Assembly: GCA_030762895.1 (NCBI GenBank) | Contig: CM061066.1 | Location: 119,258,715 to 119,322,714, forward strand | Origin: Sophora flavescens | Taxonomy: Eukaryota; Streptophyta; Magnoliopsida; Fabales; Fabaceae | Direction of reading: 5' to 3' | DNA length: 64,000 nt | In this document: one piece after another, positions 9,013 to 20,760 of the stretch | How the letters are laid out: each line of letters begins with the position of its first letter | Numbering within the stretch: position 1 is the stretch's first letter | Program-made: the position numbers and the translations under genes | Notes under the pieces: generated by a model | Told to the model about the DNA's origin: nothing | What the model saw: the letters and a program-made list of their open reading frames with translations, nothing else | Database searches by the model: none

Positions 9013-12000
9013 ATGGCATCTTCAACCTTCAACGTGGACAAACTCAACTTAGCTATAGAGCATCATTTCAACCTTAGTGTGCTAAAAGACTACAATCTTG
9101 ACATAAGCAAATATGTCAATGCAATTGGCTGGGAAGGACTCTTCACAAAGAAAGTCTCTGTTTTCTCAAATCTTGTCAAGGATTTTTGGAGAAGCATCCA
9201 ACTGACAGAAACTGACTTCTACTCAACTGTATTAAGAAAGAAGATTACAGTCTCAGAAAAGACTATTGCTGAAGCAATCTTCTGTGCTCGAGAAGGTCTC
9301 GTTTTCACCGAGTCTTGGGAAGAAGACTTGGGCGGCTCGAGACTATAGAAGTCTGTCTCATGAAGGAGGACACGGTCAGGACTCACTCGTGGAAGGTTGT
9401 TGAAATGAAGGATATCGTTCGTATCCTTCACCAGCTTCTCAACAAAGTGGTGCTTCACAAGGTTGGATCAGAGGACAACCTTTCATCTCTTCACAAGTTC
9501 TGTCTCTGCCATCTTCTCACAGAGACAAGAATCAATCTTCCAAGAATCCATTATGGAAGATTCAGAGATGCGGTGATGAACAAGAAAAGACTCTCTGCAC
9601 TTCCTTTCTGCCACCTTCTCTTGAAGATTTTCAAGGCTCAAGGAGTATATGAGTCTCTTGCTGCCAAGACTCCTGAGGAGTAAGTGAGGTTACTGACTGA
9701 TAAACCAGTGTCTGCTGCAGACTTTGGAAATATGAACATAGCCAACATGAACCTCAATACGTATGCTGCTGCTGCAATGGCTAAGACTGAGGAATTAATG
9801 GTGGCTAAAGAAGAGATGATTGAACAGAATAATGCTGAAGTCCTAGGGGTTAGAAGGGTAACCAGGCAAAAGACAATCTACAAGGAAGCCTGCCCCTAAA
9901 AGGCCAGCAAGTGGGATTGCTTTCAGGGAGCCTTCTGATGCCCCTGTTGTAAAGAGGCCAAGGAAAATTATCCTCTCTCATAATAAAGATGAGGAAGCTG
10001 ATGAGGATAACATTCCTATCAGTTATATCCTACAGAAACAGAAGACCTCTGTTACTGTTGCTGAGGCCGTTGTGCCTGATCCTTCAACTGTACCAACAAA
10101 ACCAAGGAGACAACCAGCAAGAAAAGCTAGGTTGACTAAAACTCCTAAGGTAACTATCTCTACTAATGATCCTGTTCAATTAGCAGTCGATGACCTTGTA
10201 TCTAGTTTAGAAGCTAGGATAGATGATGTACCTATTCCCTCTTCAAATGACGTATATATTCCCACACCTCTCTCACCCCAAACAACACAAACAACCACCT
10301 CAAGCCGATGATACCTGGTTAAATCAACCAGATGAAGGCATTTTCCCTGGTGCACCTTTCCCCAAACTTCTGAGAACCTTATTTCCTCCCCTCATCCCAA
10401 CTTCCGTCCTTTACAATGGCAAATCTGAGGATTGAGCCAAAGTAAAAAAAGAATGGAAAATTCTATTTCATTCTCACCAATCTGAACCAGAACTCATCCT
10501 AAACAGATGGTATCCTCTACCTGAATATGAGGAAGAAGTTAGCCAATCTGTTGAACCCCTCTACCTACCTCACCCAGAGTGTCAATTAATCAAAATCGTA
10601 CCTTCTAAAATGCACTATAATTTAGGGCCTTTAGTCACCCACCTACCTTTATCCAAACCCCCCTTATTTCCACCTACTTCTGAGAACCTTATTTCCTCCC
10701 CTCATCCCAACTTCCGTCCTTTACAATGGCAAATCTGAGGATTGAGCCAAAGTAAAAAAAGAATGGAAAATTCTATTTCATTCTCACCAATCTGAACCAG
10801 AACTCATCCTAAACAGATGGTATCCTCTACCTGAATATGAGGAAGAAGTTAGCCAATCTGTTGAACCCCTCTACCTACCTCACCCAGAGTGTCAATTAAT
10901 CAAAATCGTACCTTCTAAAATGCACTATAATTTAGGGCCTTTAGTCACCCACCTACCTTTAGCCAAATCCCCCCCCCCCCCCCCCACCCCCCCAAGAAAA
11001 TTTACCCAAACCTTGTCAAAACTCCTCCATTCATGCCAATTACTGATGGAGTTGAGAGACACATTATACCTATCTAGGAGACTGACCCCAAGAGGAAGAA
11101 TCTTCCTACTATTCCTGAGAAGAGAGCTAGATCATCTAAGCATGTCCCCATGATCATGCCAAGGGACAAAAAATGGATGTCCTTTGAGCATCCCAGAATC
11201 TATGGGAGGGTTGCTGATTTGGTCATGGATCAACTTGCTATGATATGCTGAAATGGGAGTTCAGCCAACTCAGAGCTGATAGAGCTGCAAATTTTGTTCC
11301 TCCATCCTGGATGAGGCATAAGGAAGCAACCAGGATTGGAATCAAGCCTTACAGAATCTGTCCGAGATTGCCAATGCTGGATCTTAACAAGGACAAGGAC
11401 TTGAAGAACAGAAGGTTCAAGGGTGTGATGCCCGAAGATGAGTCAGCATTGCTTGACCTTGATCAAGAAACTTTTGATTACTCAATGACGGATTTCCTTC
11501 TAAATAAGGAGTCCATTGAGTTAATCAATGAGCACAAAGCTGCTGATTTTTGGAAGTCACTTAATTCACTGCACCAGAGAGGCATCTTCCTCTGGATTGT
11601 CTGATGAAGAAAAGGAAGATATTCCCAAGGTCAGAGGAAAGTGTGGACTCTCACACTTTAGGTACATGATATATAAAGACCTCTGGGGACTTCCTATCAA
11701 CAGCAGAAATGTGGAATTTGTCTACCCTGTTAGATGGGAAAAAGAAATCATAGTAAAACCCAAACTTACTCCAAAGCCTATCTCAGATGACCTTATTGCT
11801 GAAGCAAATGGACAAATTGTCATTGCTGATAATTTGGAAGACACTGCTGAATCCTGTCACCAACAGAGCTCATCAGAAAAATAATCTTCTCAACCTCTGG
11901 CAATAGTTGTAATGCACCCTGAAGATCAGTCAAGAACTCTGTGCACTCTTCAAGAATCTACAGAAAGCTCAAAGACTCTGCCATCAAATATTGAAGAAGT

Positions 12001-12208
12001 TCTTGGAAAGCTGGTTGATGAAAGGGTTGGCAAATTAGTAGATGAAAAGGTTGACAAGATAGCTGAGAAGATCAAGGAGGATGTTCATCAGCAGGTTCAA
12101 ACCTCAATGGCTCCAACCTTAGAGGTTGTGAATAAAATGCTTGAATTTCTTATGGATTTCAAGAAGAGTCAAGCTCAAAATCCTCCTCCACCACCTCCAT
12201 CTGCTTAG
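9013..12208 (+). pseudogene. Sirevirus env-like gene, broken
   Basis: It starts at ATG 9013 and reads, in pieces, through 9348, 9315-9683, 9684-9899, 10072-10311, 11245-11604, 11528-11884 and 11912-12208. The N-terminal part (about residues 1-230) resembles the plant mobile-element domain found in proteins after pol in SIRE-like elements, and it is clearly homologous to 38307-39032 (minus). The middle is Pro/Lys-rich with a basic KRPRK patch. The C-terminus has a Val/Lys/Glu coiled coil and a Pro run. TAA at 9681-9683 replaces a Gln codon kept in the other copy, and several frameshifts occur. I see no signal peptide or clear transmembrane segment, so an envelope role is by position only. Confidence 0.75.
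10366..10985 (+). repeat. Tandem duplication, period 310 bp, within env-like gene
   Basis: The block starting ACTTCTGAGAACCTT at 10366 recurs at 10676. The copies are essentially identical for about 290 bp and diverge only at their ends, where the second runs into a long C tract (about 10970-10985). It disrupts the env-like frame. It is either a very recent duplication or an assembly artefact. Confidence 0.9.
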
Positions 12209-12593
12209 CCTTCATTTTTTTTTCTTCTTTTGTACTGACAATGATGATCATCTCCTTTTTACCTTTTTGGCTGATGACAAAAAGGGGGAGAAAGGAAAAG
12301 AAAGAGAATTATATAAATAAAGTGAGTTGTTGAAAAGCTCTTATGTGTTTGCATTTGCATATTCTCTTATACTTGATAAATTGCTCTGCTTTACTTATGT
12401 TTAAATTATTTGCTTTGATATCTGCTGCTCTGATACTTATGTTTATATAGAATGATAAGTGTGTGTATCTATCTGTTAGTTGATAAGTCTGCTTAAGTAT
12501 TTGAATGCTTTGTCTTAGGGGGAGCCCTGCAAGCTCTCTTAGACTTTGATTTTCAAATTTAATTAGTTTTGTCATCATCAAAAAAGGGGAGAT
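12209..12593 (+). other. 3' untranslated region and polypurine tract of copia
   Basis: Non-coding stretch with AAAAAGGGGGAGAAAGG (12280) and the final polypurine tract AAAAAAGGGGAGA (12580-12592) directly before the LTR start TGTTGGAACC. The purine tract would prime plus-strand DNA. Confidence 0.8.
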
Positions 12594-14191
12594 TGTTGGA
12601 ACCAAAGTGGTTTTGGATTTAATAATCTCTAAGTTTTGATGCTAACAAAAGGATTAAATTTGCTTGGCAAAGTATTAGTTGAGATCTAACTAGTGCTTTC
12701 AGTTATGCAGGAACGCTTTTATAAGTAAAATAAACTTGGTATAAGTTCCAATTGAAAAATACGCGTCCACTCCTGTAGACGGGCTGCTCAAGAACTGTGG
12801 TAATTTTACCTTGTTGTTTTCTTTAGTAGACGAGGCTATAAATGAATATCTAAATGACTTGTTAGGTACAGCAAGTCCAAAGACTTGAAAATAAGCACGT
12901 CCATATTGCCACGTCAGCAGACGAAAGTAATTAGATGAAGAAAAAGAGCTAAAACACAAAGTAATCTAATAGACGAGCTCTAAATGCCACGTCACTAGAC
13001 GGAGATCTTTATAACTCATTAAGGAATAGCAAGTCTGAAGACATGATAGATAAAAGGATTTGCCACGTCATCAGACGAGCTAAGAAAATTATCGAATAAA
13101 CTTGGACTTTCTTCTAAATGAGTAGACGGAGTTTCCTTTTAAACGAACTCCATCTTTGAATGAATTTAATGCAATCTGGTCCACAATGAATTTATTTCAA
13201 ATGGTTGATATTTATTTCAAATGAATATTTGTTCTTCCCATTTGTTTTTATCCTATTTAATGTCTTGTTTCCTTTGAGAAAATTCATAGTACTATCAAGG
13301 AAATACAAAAAACAAATAGTAGAATTGGAATTGCAAAACGTTCTGTACGATGACATCTTTATTACTGAATAAAAGCTGGGTTATACACAAAGGAGGAAAT
13401 AAAGTTTTTAAGGTACAATTGCTCAGAATAGTGAGCCTCCATTTTATGATTTTCTGATAACTAAGGATGCTTTTCGACATGGCAAAAATCAAGCTATCAG
13501 TCTCAACGGATATCATGCATTTAATGTATCTCTAAATGGGATTATTCAAAGTAACCGTTGAAGAATTACATGAGAAGAAGAAAGTCACTATAAATTGAAC
13601 ACCTCAGATACTGAAAAAAAAACTCTTGCATGCACAATCTTGCTAGCTGAACTTTTGCCATTTGATTATCATTTATTCCATTATTCTTTCAAGAGCAAAA
13701 GTATGCATTCATTAGTTTGAATATTGTTGTAATATTCAACCGATCTTAAACCGTTATATTCTCACACTTAGTGAGTTAAGAATATCAACTTTTAAATCTT
13801 TGTTAGAGTTAGAGCCCGAAGAGGCTTGGTAAGAAAGGAATACTTGTAGCCTGAAGAGGTGTTGAATACTTGTTTGTAATCTATTTGGAGAAATAGTGGA
13901 AAAATCTTTCAAGTCGAAGGGACTTGACGTAGCTCTTGGTTGGAAGAGAGTGAATCAGGATAAAATCTCTTGCGTGAATTTTCTATCCCTAAACTCTTCA
14001 GTTTTATTTGCTTACACTAACTGTGGGGTTTTTGATATTGATTTTGTTAAAGTTGAAAAGGATATTTGTCTTTGTGTGTGCTTCTGTTTCATATCTCTTT
14101 GAGTGCAAAATTTTGTTTTAAAGGTTATTTCAAAAATTATTAACAAACATAATCCCACTCCCCTTTCTTGTGTTTGTCTGTGCCAACTTCA
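12594..14191 (+). repeat. 3' LTR of the Sirevirus-like element
   Basis: It begins TGTTGGAACC and ends CCAACTTCA. Both ends match the LTR at 32767-34271 on the other strand. It has CCACGTCA...AGACG units at 12909-12924, 12987-13002 and 13063-13080. A TATAAATT at about 13588 is a candidate TATA box. The short ORFs inside are not convincing genes. It is followed at once by the AT-rich repeat flank. Confidence 0.85.
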
Positions 14192-16010
14192 CCATTGTGC
14201 TACACTAAAATCAATATTTCTCTTTATTAATTAGTATAGATATAGATTTATTATTTAAAATAGAAAAAACAAAGGAAATGTTGTAGCCAAAAAAAAAAAA
14301 TGAATAGCGTTGCCTCTATTTATGTTAATTCAGAGATTGCCGTGTTTGACTCCCAAAACATTGTAGCTTTACCTGTTTGTAAATATTTTAAAATAAAAAA
14401 TCTATAAATTTTTGAAAATAAAAAAATACATAACTTGACATGTGGCTTGTACTATTGTGCTACACTAAAATCAGATTTTCCCTTTATTAATTAGTATAAT
14501 ATAGATTTATTATTTAAAATAGAAAAAACAAAGGCAAGGATGTAGCCAAAAAAAATATTAACAAAAAAAATAGAAAAAATAAATTTAAAAGAAAATTAGG
14601 GAAAAAAGTAATTATAAAAAATTTATTTAAAAAAATTATAAAAAAAGTAATTATAAAAAATATTTAAAATAATTAAAAAAAGATTTAAAAAATAAAAAAA
14701 TAATTTAAAAAATAGAAAAAATAATATTAATAATTTAATTTCTATTTTATATTTTTTTAAAATATTTATTTTTAAAATTATTTTTTAAAATTATTTTAAA
14801 TATATATTTTTTCCTAATTATTTAATATTTTGTATAATTAGAAAAAAGTAATTATAAAAAAGTATTTTAGAAGGAAAAACAAAAAAGTAAATTAGAAAAA
14901 CAATAATGACGAAAAAATTATTTACAAAATTAGGAAAAAATAATTTTAAAAAAATATAAAAATAAAATTAATTAAAAAAATATACAAAAATTGAGAAATA
15001 AATATGGAAACAAATATATTTTAAAAAATTAGAAAAATAAAATTAATTATAAAATTAGAAAAAAATTAATTAGGAAAAAAAATTAAAAAATCAAGGGAAA
15101 AATTAATTCGAAAAAAAAATATAAAATTAAAATTAATTTGAAAAAACAATATATTTAAAAAACTTAATTATCAAAATAAAATTTTTAAAAAAAGTAAATT
15201 ATAAAAAATTGGGAAAAAATAATTTTTTAAAAAGTATTATAAAAACTAATTTTAAAAAACTATTTAAAATAATTAGAAAAAAATTTATTTATAAAATAGT
15301 TTTAAGAAAGAAAAAGTAAATTAGGGAAAAAAACTAATTCGTAAAAAAATTAGAAAAAAAGAATTATAAAAAAAATCAAAAAAATTATTTTAAAAAAATT
15401 ATGAAAAAAGCTAGTTAGAATTTCTTTATATAAAAATTAGAAAAATAAAATTAATTAGAAACACAAAATATTTTAAAAACAATTAATTATAAAAAAAAAT
15501 TAAAAAACAATTATGAAAAAAAATTGTGAAAAATTTAATTAAAAAAAGTTTCCAAAAAAATAAAATAAACTTTAGAAAATAAATAAAAATACAAATAAAA
15601 AATTCTATTACTTGACATGTGGCTTGTACTATTGTGCTACATTAATATCAGAATTTTCTCTTATTAATTAGTATTGATATAGATTTATTATTCAAAATTG
15701 AAAAACAAATTAAGGAAAAAAATTAATTATAAAAAAAATTTTAAAATAAAAAATTAAATTAGTGTAAAAAATAATTCTGAAAAAAATTTAAAAAATTAGC
15801 GAAAAAATAATTAGAATTTTTTTTTAATAAAAATTATCAAAAATTAAAGTAATTAGAAAAATAATTTTTAAAAAAGCAAAAATAAAAAAAATTTAAAAAA
15901 AATTATGAAAAAAATAATAATTAAAAAAAGTTTTCAAAAAATAAAAAACTTTGTGATTTACAAGTGACATATACAGTAAAAAAATAAAAATAAAAATAAA
16001 GGAGTTCTCC
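14192..16010. repeat. AT-rich low-complexity DNA with three diverged repeat units
   Basis: Composed mostly of A/T words. A unit beginning ATTGTGCTACACTAAAATCA and containing TTTATTAATTAGTATA is seen at 14193, 14453 and 15632. The second and third are preceded by GACATGTGGCTTGTACT. No ORF is supported. It could be an old transposon or satellite-like decay product. Confidence 0.7.
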
Positions 16011-17403
16011 CTTTATAGTAGTATGATTGTTATCATCATAAATATTAATCAATATGTCAACATGCTATCAGATCAATTATTGGTTTCACATATAGGTGTT
16101 GTCAACTTAAAGAAAGCGTCTCATGATTTTTATTTGGTTTGAGTATCATTGATGTCCATCTTATTTTATACGCGAAATAGTGCCTCACTGATATTCATGC
16201 ACGAAATAGTGCCTCACAAGTAACAACATTATTTTATGTTTGATGAACAGTGCCGAGAAGAATATTTTATATACATTGTGTCTTTTCAATTCATGTCATA
16301 GAATATGTCTTATAAATTATTTTATATACAACTTCATTATTTTATTATTTTTTAAACAAAGTACATGAGCATGTATATCGTTATCGTCCAATATAATTAG
16401 ACGATAAGATTACATATCTGTAAAGATTAATTTATTTAAATTTTGATATGCGTGATCATTAAAATAATATTATGGGATTCAACTATTAGATTTGTTAAAT
16501 TCAGATTCTATAAATATTATTAAGCCAAATAAGTATCCAACGCTTACTTTTGGAATTACCATTCACATTAGGTCAGTATGCTACCACGTAGAGTCTTTTG
16601 GTTTGTCAAATACTCTAGTTTATAGTGGATAAAAAAGTAGTCCCGTTTAATAATTATTTTTAAAATTAGCATAAAACGTTTTTTAACTAGTATATAACGT
16701 TTTTTTCCAAACGCTATTTGAAGTAGCGTTTGAACTTATATGATATAACTTATCATTTTTTTTTTCATTTTTATCCCTTATATCTTAATTAAATTTCTCA
16801 CTTATCCTTAGCTAATAAAATAAAATACTAATCATTTAATATAATATATAAATAAGAATTAATTTCACTATTTATATTTATATTTAAGATAAAAAAAATA
16901 AAAAATATATTTTCATCTATAAAAAATAAAAATTATATAAAAATCATATCAGTATATAATTTTTTTTATTATTCCATTTTATTTATTAAAAATAATTAAA
17001 ACTAAATTAATATTAAAATTTAAAATTAATTTTAAATTTTAAAATGATAAATAATTTAAAATAAATTAAAGTGTTAAAAGTGGTAATTATTTTTAAATAA
17101 ATTATATATATATATATAATTTATATAAAAAAATGCAAACATATCATTCTATGTCATTTTATATTTATTAGCTAGTCCAACCGTTAATTTTACCAAATAT
17201 TTCAAATCCAATCTGATAGCTAATATGCTATTAGCTATCTTATCCGTTATCCACTAACAAATGATTTATCAGTCTAATTTTTCTTTTCCAATCCCCACCC
17301 CATCCCACGAGCCTATCAGTGAATCATCTAATTATATGCCTTGTTTAAGGGATCCTTCCATTAGGCTAATTATCAAGATGTGTCTGTAGGTCATAAAAAA
17401 ACA
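16011..17403. other. Non-coding AT-rich interval
   Basis: No gene seen. It contains two copies of CGAAATAGTGCCTCAC 36 bp apart (about 16170-16220) and a 9-bp-arm hairpin at 16718-16742, and is otherwise A/T-rich. A TA-dinucleotide run lies near 17105. Confidence 0.6.
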
Positions 17404-17532
17404 TGTAGCATGATAAAAATTATGATTTTGAAGATACTTTTCAGTACAAATTGAATGGTTGTCTTTCAGATCATGGCTAGAAACTTTAATAGCTGAAGTC
17501 AAAATACTTCCTACAGAATACTGTCAATGCAG
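17404..17532 (+). repeat. Direct repeat, left copy (pairs with 28898-29030)
   Basis: About 115 bp containing AAAAATTATGA and CATGGCTAGAAA, similar to 28911-29025. A 13-bp word ACTGTCAATGCAG ends the left copy (17520-17532) and precedes the right copy (28898-28910). Confidence 0.65.
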
Positions 17533-17946
17533 GGTCAATGTTAGTATGCACACTCATAACTTTGGTGCAGCATACTCCTTCAATCACAACCACACATTTA
17601 TTAATAAATAAAAGTAGTGGTTGGGATTAAAAGATGAAAAATGATAAAATGACAATATTATTCTTATCTTTATCATCCCCGTTCCCACCTCACCTCACCT
17701 CCACCCTTCTTAACCTCACTTCAATCACTGCCATCTTTGAGCCAAACACCTACCCAGCAACCACCGGTCAACATCATTAACTTTACCCAGTCATTGTGAT
17801 TCCTTGTCATCCATCCCATGACACTACTTTCACTCCATTTTGACATCCCCAATGTTTATTTGTTTTTTTCTTTTTTCTTTCTCTAATCTTTTTCTCTTCC
17901 CCCTCTCTATAACACCTATCCACATCTTCATTGTGAGGATGCATCT

Positions 17947-18571
17947 TATACTGACCGAGGAGTAAAACCCGGCCACCAAGCTTGGATACCTGATCCAATC
18001 AAGGTGGGACGGATAAGATATTGATATTATCTTTAATAATCCTGATATTATCTCAAATAACCTTATCCGGTTAGGATCTCATTTTAAGATATTGATATTA
18101 TCTTTAATAATCCTGATATTATCTCAAATAACCATATCCGGTTAGAAGAGATAAAATCCCTTAAATTAAGGAAACCACATCTCAAAGAAGATTTAAGAGA
18201 TAAAAGGAGATAAATACATATCTCTTAAAGATACGGGGATCCTATTATAAAAAGAGGAGAACCCAAAAGAGAGAGTCACTTTTCACTAACCTAGATGAAA
18301 CTCCCTTAAGCGTATTAGAGGAACCAGCTTGACCAAGAGACTATTGAAGAGTCATTGCTCGCTGGTATTAATCAGATACAAGATTAAGGGATTGAGATCA
18401 CCATATGGCCAAGGGTTGAACCTATAACTATGTCTGGCTTTGATTCCCATTGGGATACGTAGGACCAGAATACAATATTCTGTCAAGCTATAATCTAAAA
18501 CAACCTCATTGTTTACTCTTGGTTTGACGTTCTACGGCCAGATTCCGGCAAGTTGGATCTCGGCAGGAACA
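17947..18571 (+). repeat. 5' LTR of Tat element
   Basis: Contains a 71-bp tandem duplication (starts 18016 and 18087) with GATATTATC words, and a TATA-like TATAAAAA at 18245-18252 that likely starts transcription. It ends GGCAGGAACA. The matching LTR is at 27914. Confidence 0.95.
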
Positions 18572-18573
18572 TT

Positions 18574-18591
18574 TGGCGCCCACCGTGGGGC
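18574..18591 (+). other. Primer-binding site of Tat element
   Basis: TGGCGCCCACCGTGGGGC lies two bases after the LTR. It is complementary to a tRNA 3' end (CCA plus acceptor stem), and the form is typical of Tat/Ogre elements. I think the tRNA is tRNA-Arg but cannot verify it here. Confidence 0.85.
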
Positions 18592-18628
18592 TGAGGAAAA
18601 ACTTTCCCCGGTTCCATAAGAAAACTTG

Positions 18629-20113
18629 ATGGTGACTACACGGAATGGACCGAGGGGAGGGGCGAACAGCGCGAACCATGTAGATCACGAGGCTTCGAAC
18701 ACGAGCCAGAACCGTGACAATCCCCCGCCCCCTCCCATCAATGAAGATAACCCTTAGATGGGAGAGGCTATGGCACAGTTAAGGCAGCTGCATGAGGAGA
18801 ACGAGGAGATACGTGCTCAGAATCAAAGGCTGTTAAGATCTTGGAAAAGATAAAGATCAGTGATGCCTTCCGAGGAAGAGCAATCCTCACCCGAGGGTAG
18901 CCAAAAGGATCCATCGTACGTACCTTCTCATCATGACACAAACCGATCGTCCAAGACCAAACCTCGCCCAGAGGGTTCAGGAGTTAAATCTGGTGCAGAA
19001 AGGACTACCCAAAAAGAACGGGTAATAGACCGACGACCGAGGTTACCGTTCACGGATGACATCGATGAGGTAATCATGCCTAGACATTTTAAGCCTCTTA
19101 ACATTGATAAATTCAATGGCACCACTGATCCCACTGAGCACGTAGAATCCTTTATTTCTTCTGTTTACTTGGTGACCGATTTGGAAGCCGTCATGTGCAA
19201 AAATTTTCCAACCACTTTGCAAGGCCCTACCTTAACCTAGCTTACAAATCTCCCACCTCGGTCAATTGATTCCTTTGATCTGCTTGTAACTAAGTTCACT
19301 GCACAATTCACAGCGAGTCGAAAGCATAAAAGGCACTCGGTCTCGTTGGTGAATTTTAAACAAGAAAAGAATGAATCACTTAGAGATTATATGGATCGTT
19401 TTAGTGCCAAACAAATTTTAATTCCCAATATGAATTCGGAACTCTGTCTACATACCATCATGTGAGGTTTGAAACCGAGGCCATTCTTTGAGTATTTATC
19501 TCGAAAACCACCGAGAGGTTTTGAAGAGTTGCAGGAAAAAGCCACTGGTTTCATGAACTCGGAAGAGATGGTAAATCCAAAAGGAGAGAAAGAGGTTTTG
19601 AAGACAAGAGCTCGGTTCAAAGCAAAGAAAGAGATAAGGGGGACTAATCCACAAAGGACCTAAAAGACCAATTAAAGGGGATTCTCGGAGAGGCAACCCA
19701 GATACCAGTCCTATACACCGCTAAACCGATCTCGGGCAACCATTCTTTAGGAGGTGTGCAACGTCGAGTTACTCACCTTACCTCGACCGTCTAAAACTCC
19801 GGCCAATGCAGACAGAAGTAAAGAGTACAAATGGCATCAAAACTATGGTCACTCCACTGAAGACTGTCAAACAGCCCAGGAAAAAATTAAGGACTTGATA
19901 CAGGCAGGTCGTCTTGCCCGGTTCGTTCGCCGAGATGATAATGGAGGTGGACGAGCTGGTCGACGACGAGGGAGACGTGGATATGATAATTGTAACCGAG
20001 AGGAAAACTTGCAAGGGAATAGTCAGAATGGAGATCGGGTGAACAATCAAAGGGCTCATAATGAAGAAACAGAAGGAGGAGTCAGAGGGGTCATCAATAC
20101 AATCTCAGGATGA
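18629..20113 (+). pseudogene. gag: Tat gag polyprotein region
   Basis: ATG at 18629. One reading frame spans the entire gag with no frameshift but with in-frame stops at 18755, 18851, 19238, 19463, 19661, 19670 and 19748, before TGA at 20111. A Pro/Asn-rich N-terminus and a short coiled coil are followed by the gag capsid domain (about 19080-19560, with KFNGTTDPTEHVESF) and a knuckle-like KWHQNYGHSTEDC near 19830. There the leading Cys is missing (Lys/Tyr instead). An Arg/Gly-rich tail follows. Gag would package element RNA. The frame then continues into pol, so gag and pol were one ORF. Confidence 0.88.
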
Positions 20114-20760
20114 TTTGCAGGTGGAAGAACAACGAGTTCAGCTCGGCGGCGTCATGTAAAAGCCATCCGGTCTATAAACACGGTGTCTAGAAAACCTACA
20201 AGGACGAGACCTCCAATAACTTTCTCAGATGATGACTTCCAAGGGCTGGATCCAAATCAAGACAACCCAATGGTGATAACGGTCGAATTAGCCAACTTCT
20301 CGGTCAAACGAACACTTGTTGATCAGGGAAGCTCGGCTGATATTTTATACCTGGTGACCTTCAAGAAACTTGGAATTCCAGAAAAGCTGATAAAAGAGCA
20401 GGAAGACAAGCTAGTAAGGTTTGCCGGAGAGCAAGTAAAAACCCGAGGTTATATAGACCTCTTAACAACATTTGGAGAGGGAAAACTTTCCCGGACCGTA
20501 TCAGGCAGATATGTTATTGTGGATTCCAGCACGTCGTACAACATCCTTATTGGAAGACCGACGTTGAATGAACTCAGAGTGATTGTCTCTACCCCACACC
20601 TCACAATGAAATTCCCAGCCGAGTCTGGAGATATAGTCGCTGTCTGAGATGACCAAAGGATTGCCAGGAAATGCTATGTGGATAGTTTAAAGGTTACCCG
20701 AAACTAGAACATCGCAAAGAATGTCGAAGATGATAAAGCGGAAGTGGTAAGCTCGATCAG
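20114..20760 (+). pseudogene. pol: Tat aspartic protease region
   Basis: The frame is open from 20114 to 20643. It has VDQGSSADILY near 20320-20350 (the D-x-G-S-S-A motif of Tat proteases) and the hydrophobic IVDSSTSYNILIGRPTLNEL block near 20515-20575. A TGA at 20645 and another stop near 20706 follow. It would process Gag-Pol. It is in frame with gag upstream and RT downstream. Confidence 0.85.

Larger units (their letters stand above)
1..14191 (+). mobile_element. Sirevirus-like Ty1/copia retrotransposon, 3' part with 3' LTR
   Basis: The order seen is gag C-terminus, protease, GAG-pre-integrase, integrase, RT, RNase H, env-like region, polypurine tract and LTR. Integrase before RT defines Ty1/copia. 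The coiled-coil gag tail and an extra gene after pol are typical of the Sirevirus (SIRE/Maximus) lineage. The 5' LTR and gag N-terminus lie outside the window. A 4.8-kb gypsy-like element (1261-6081) is nested in the integrase. At least five nonsense codons and several frameshifts make it non-functional. The right end at 14191 is supported by a matching end in the second copy (32767) and by the flank resuming a repeat found uninterrupted at about 14453. Confidence 0.9.

Noticed and set aside
13896..14102. 68-codon plus ORF at the end of the Sirevirus LTR
   Set aside because: It lies within the LTR, the counterpart LTR lacks it, and its C-terminal Cys/Phe-rich sequence looks random.
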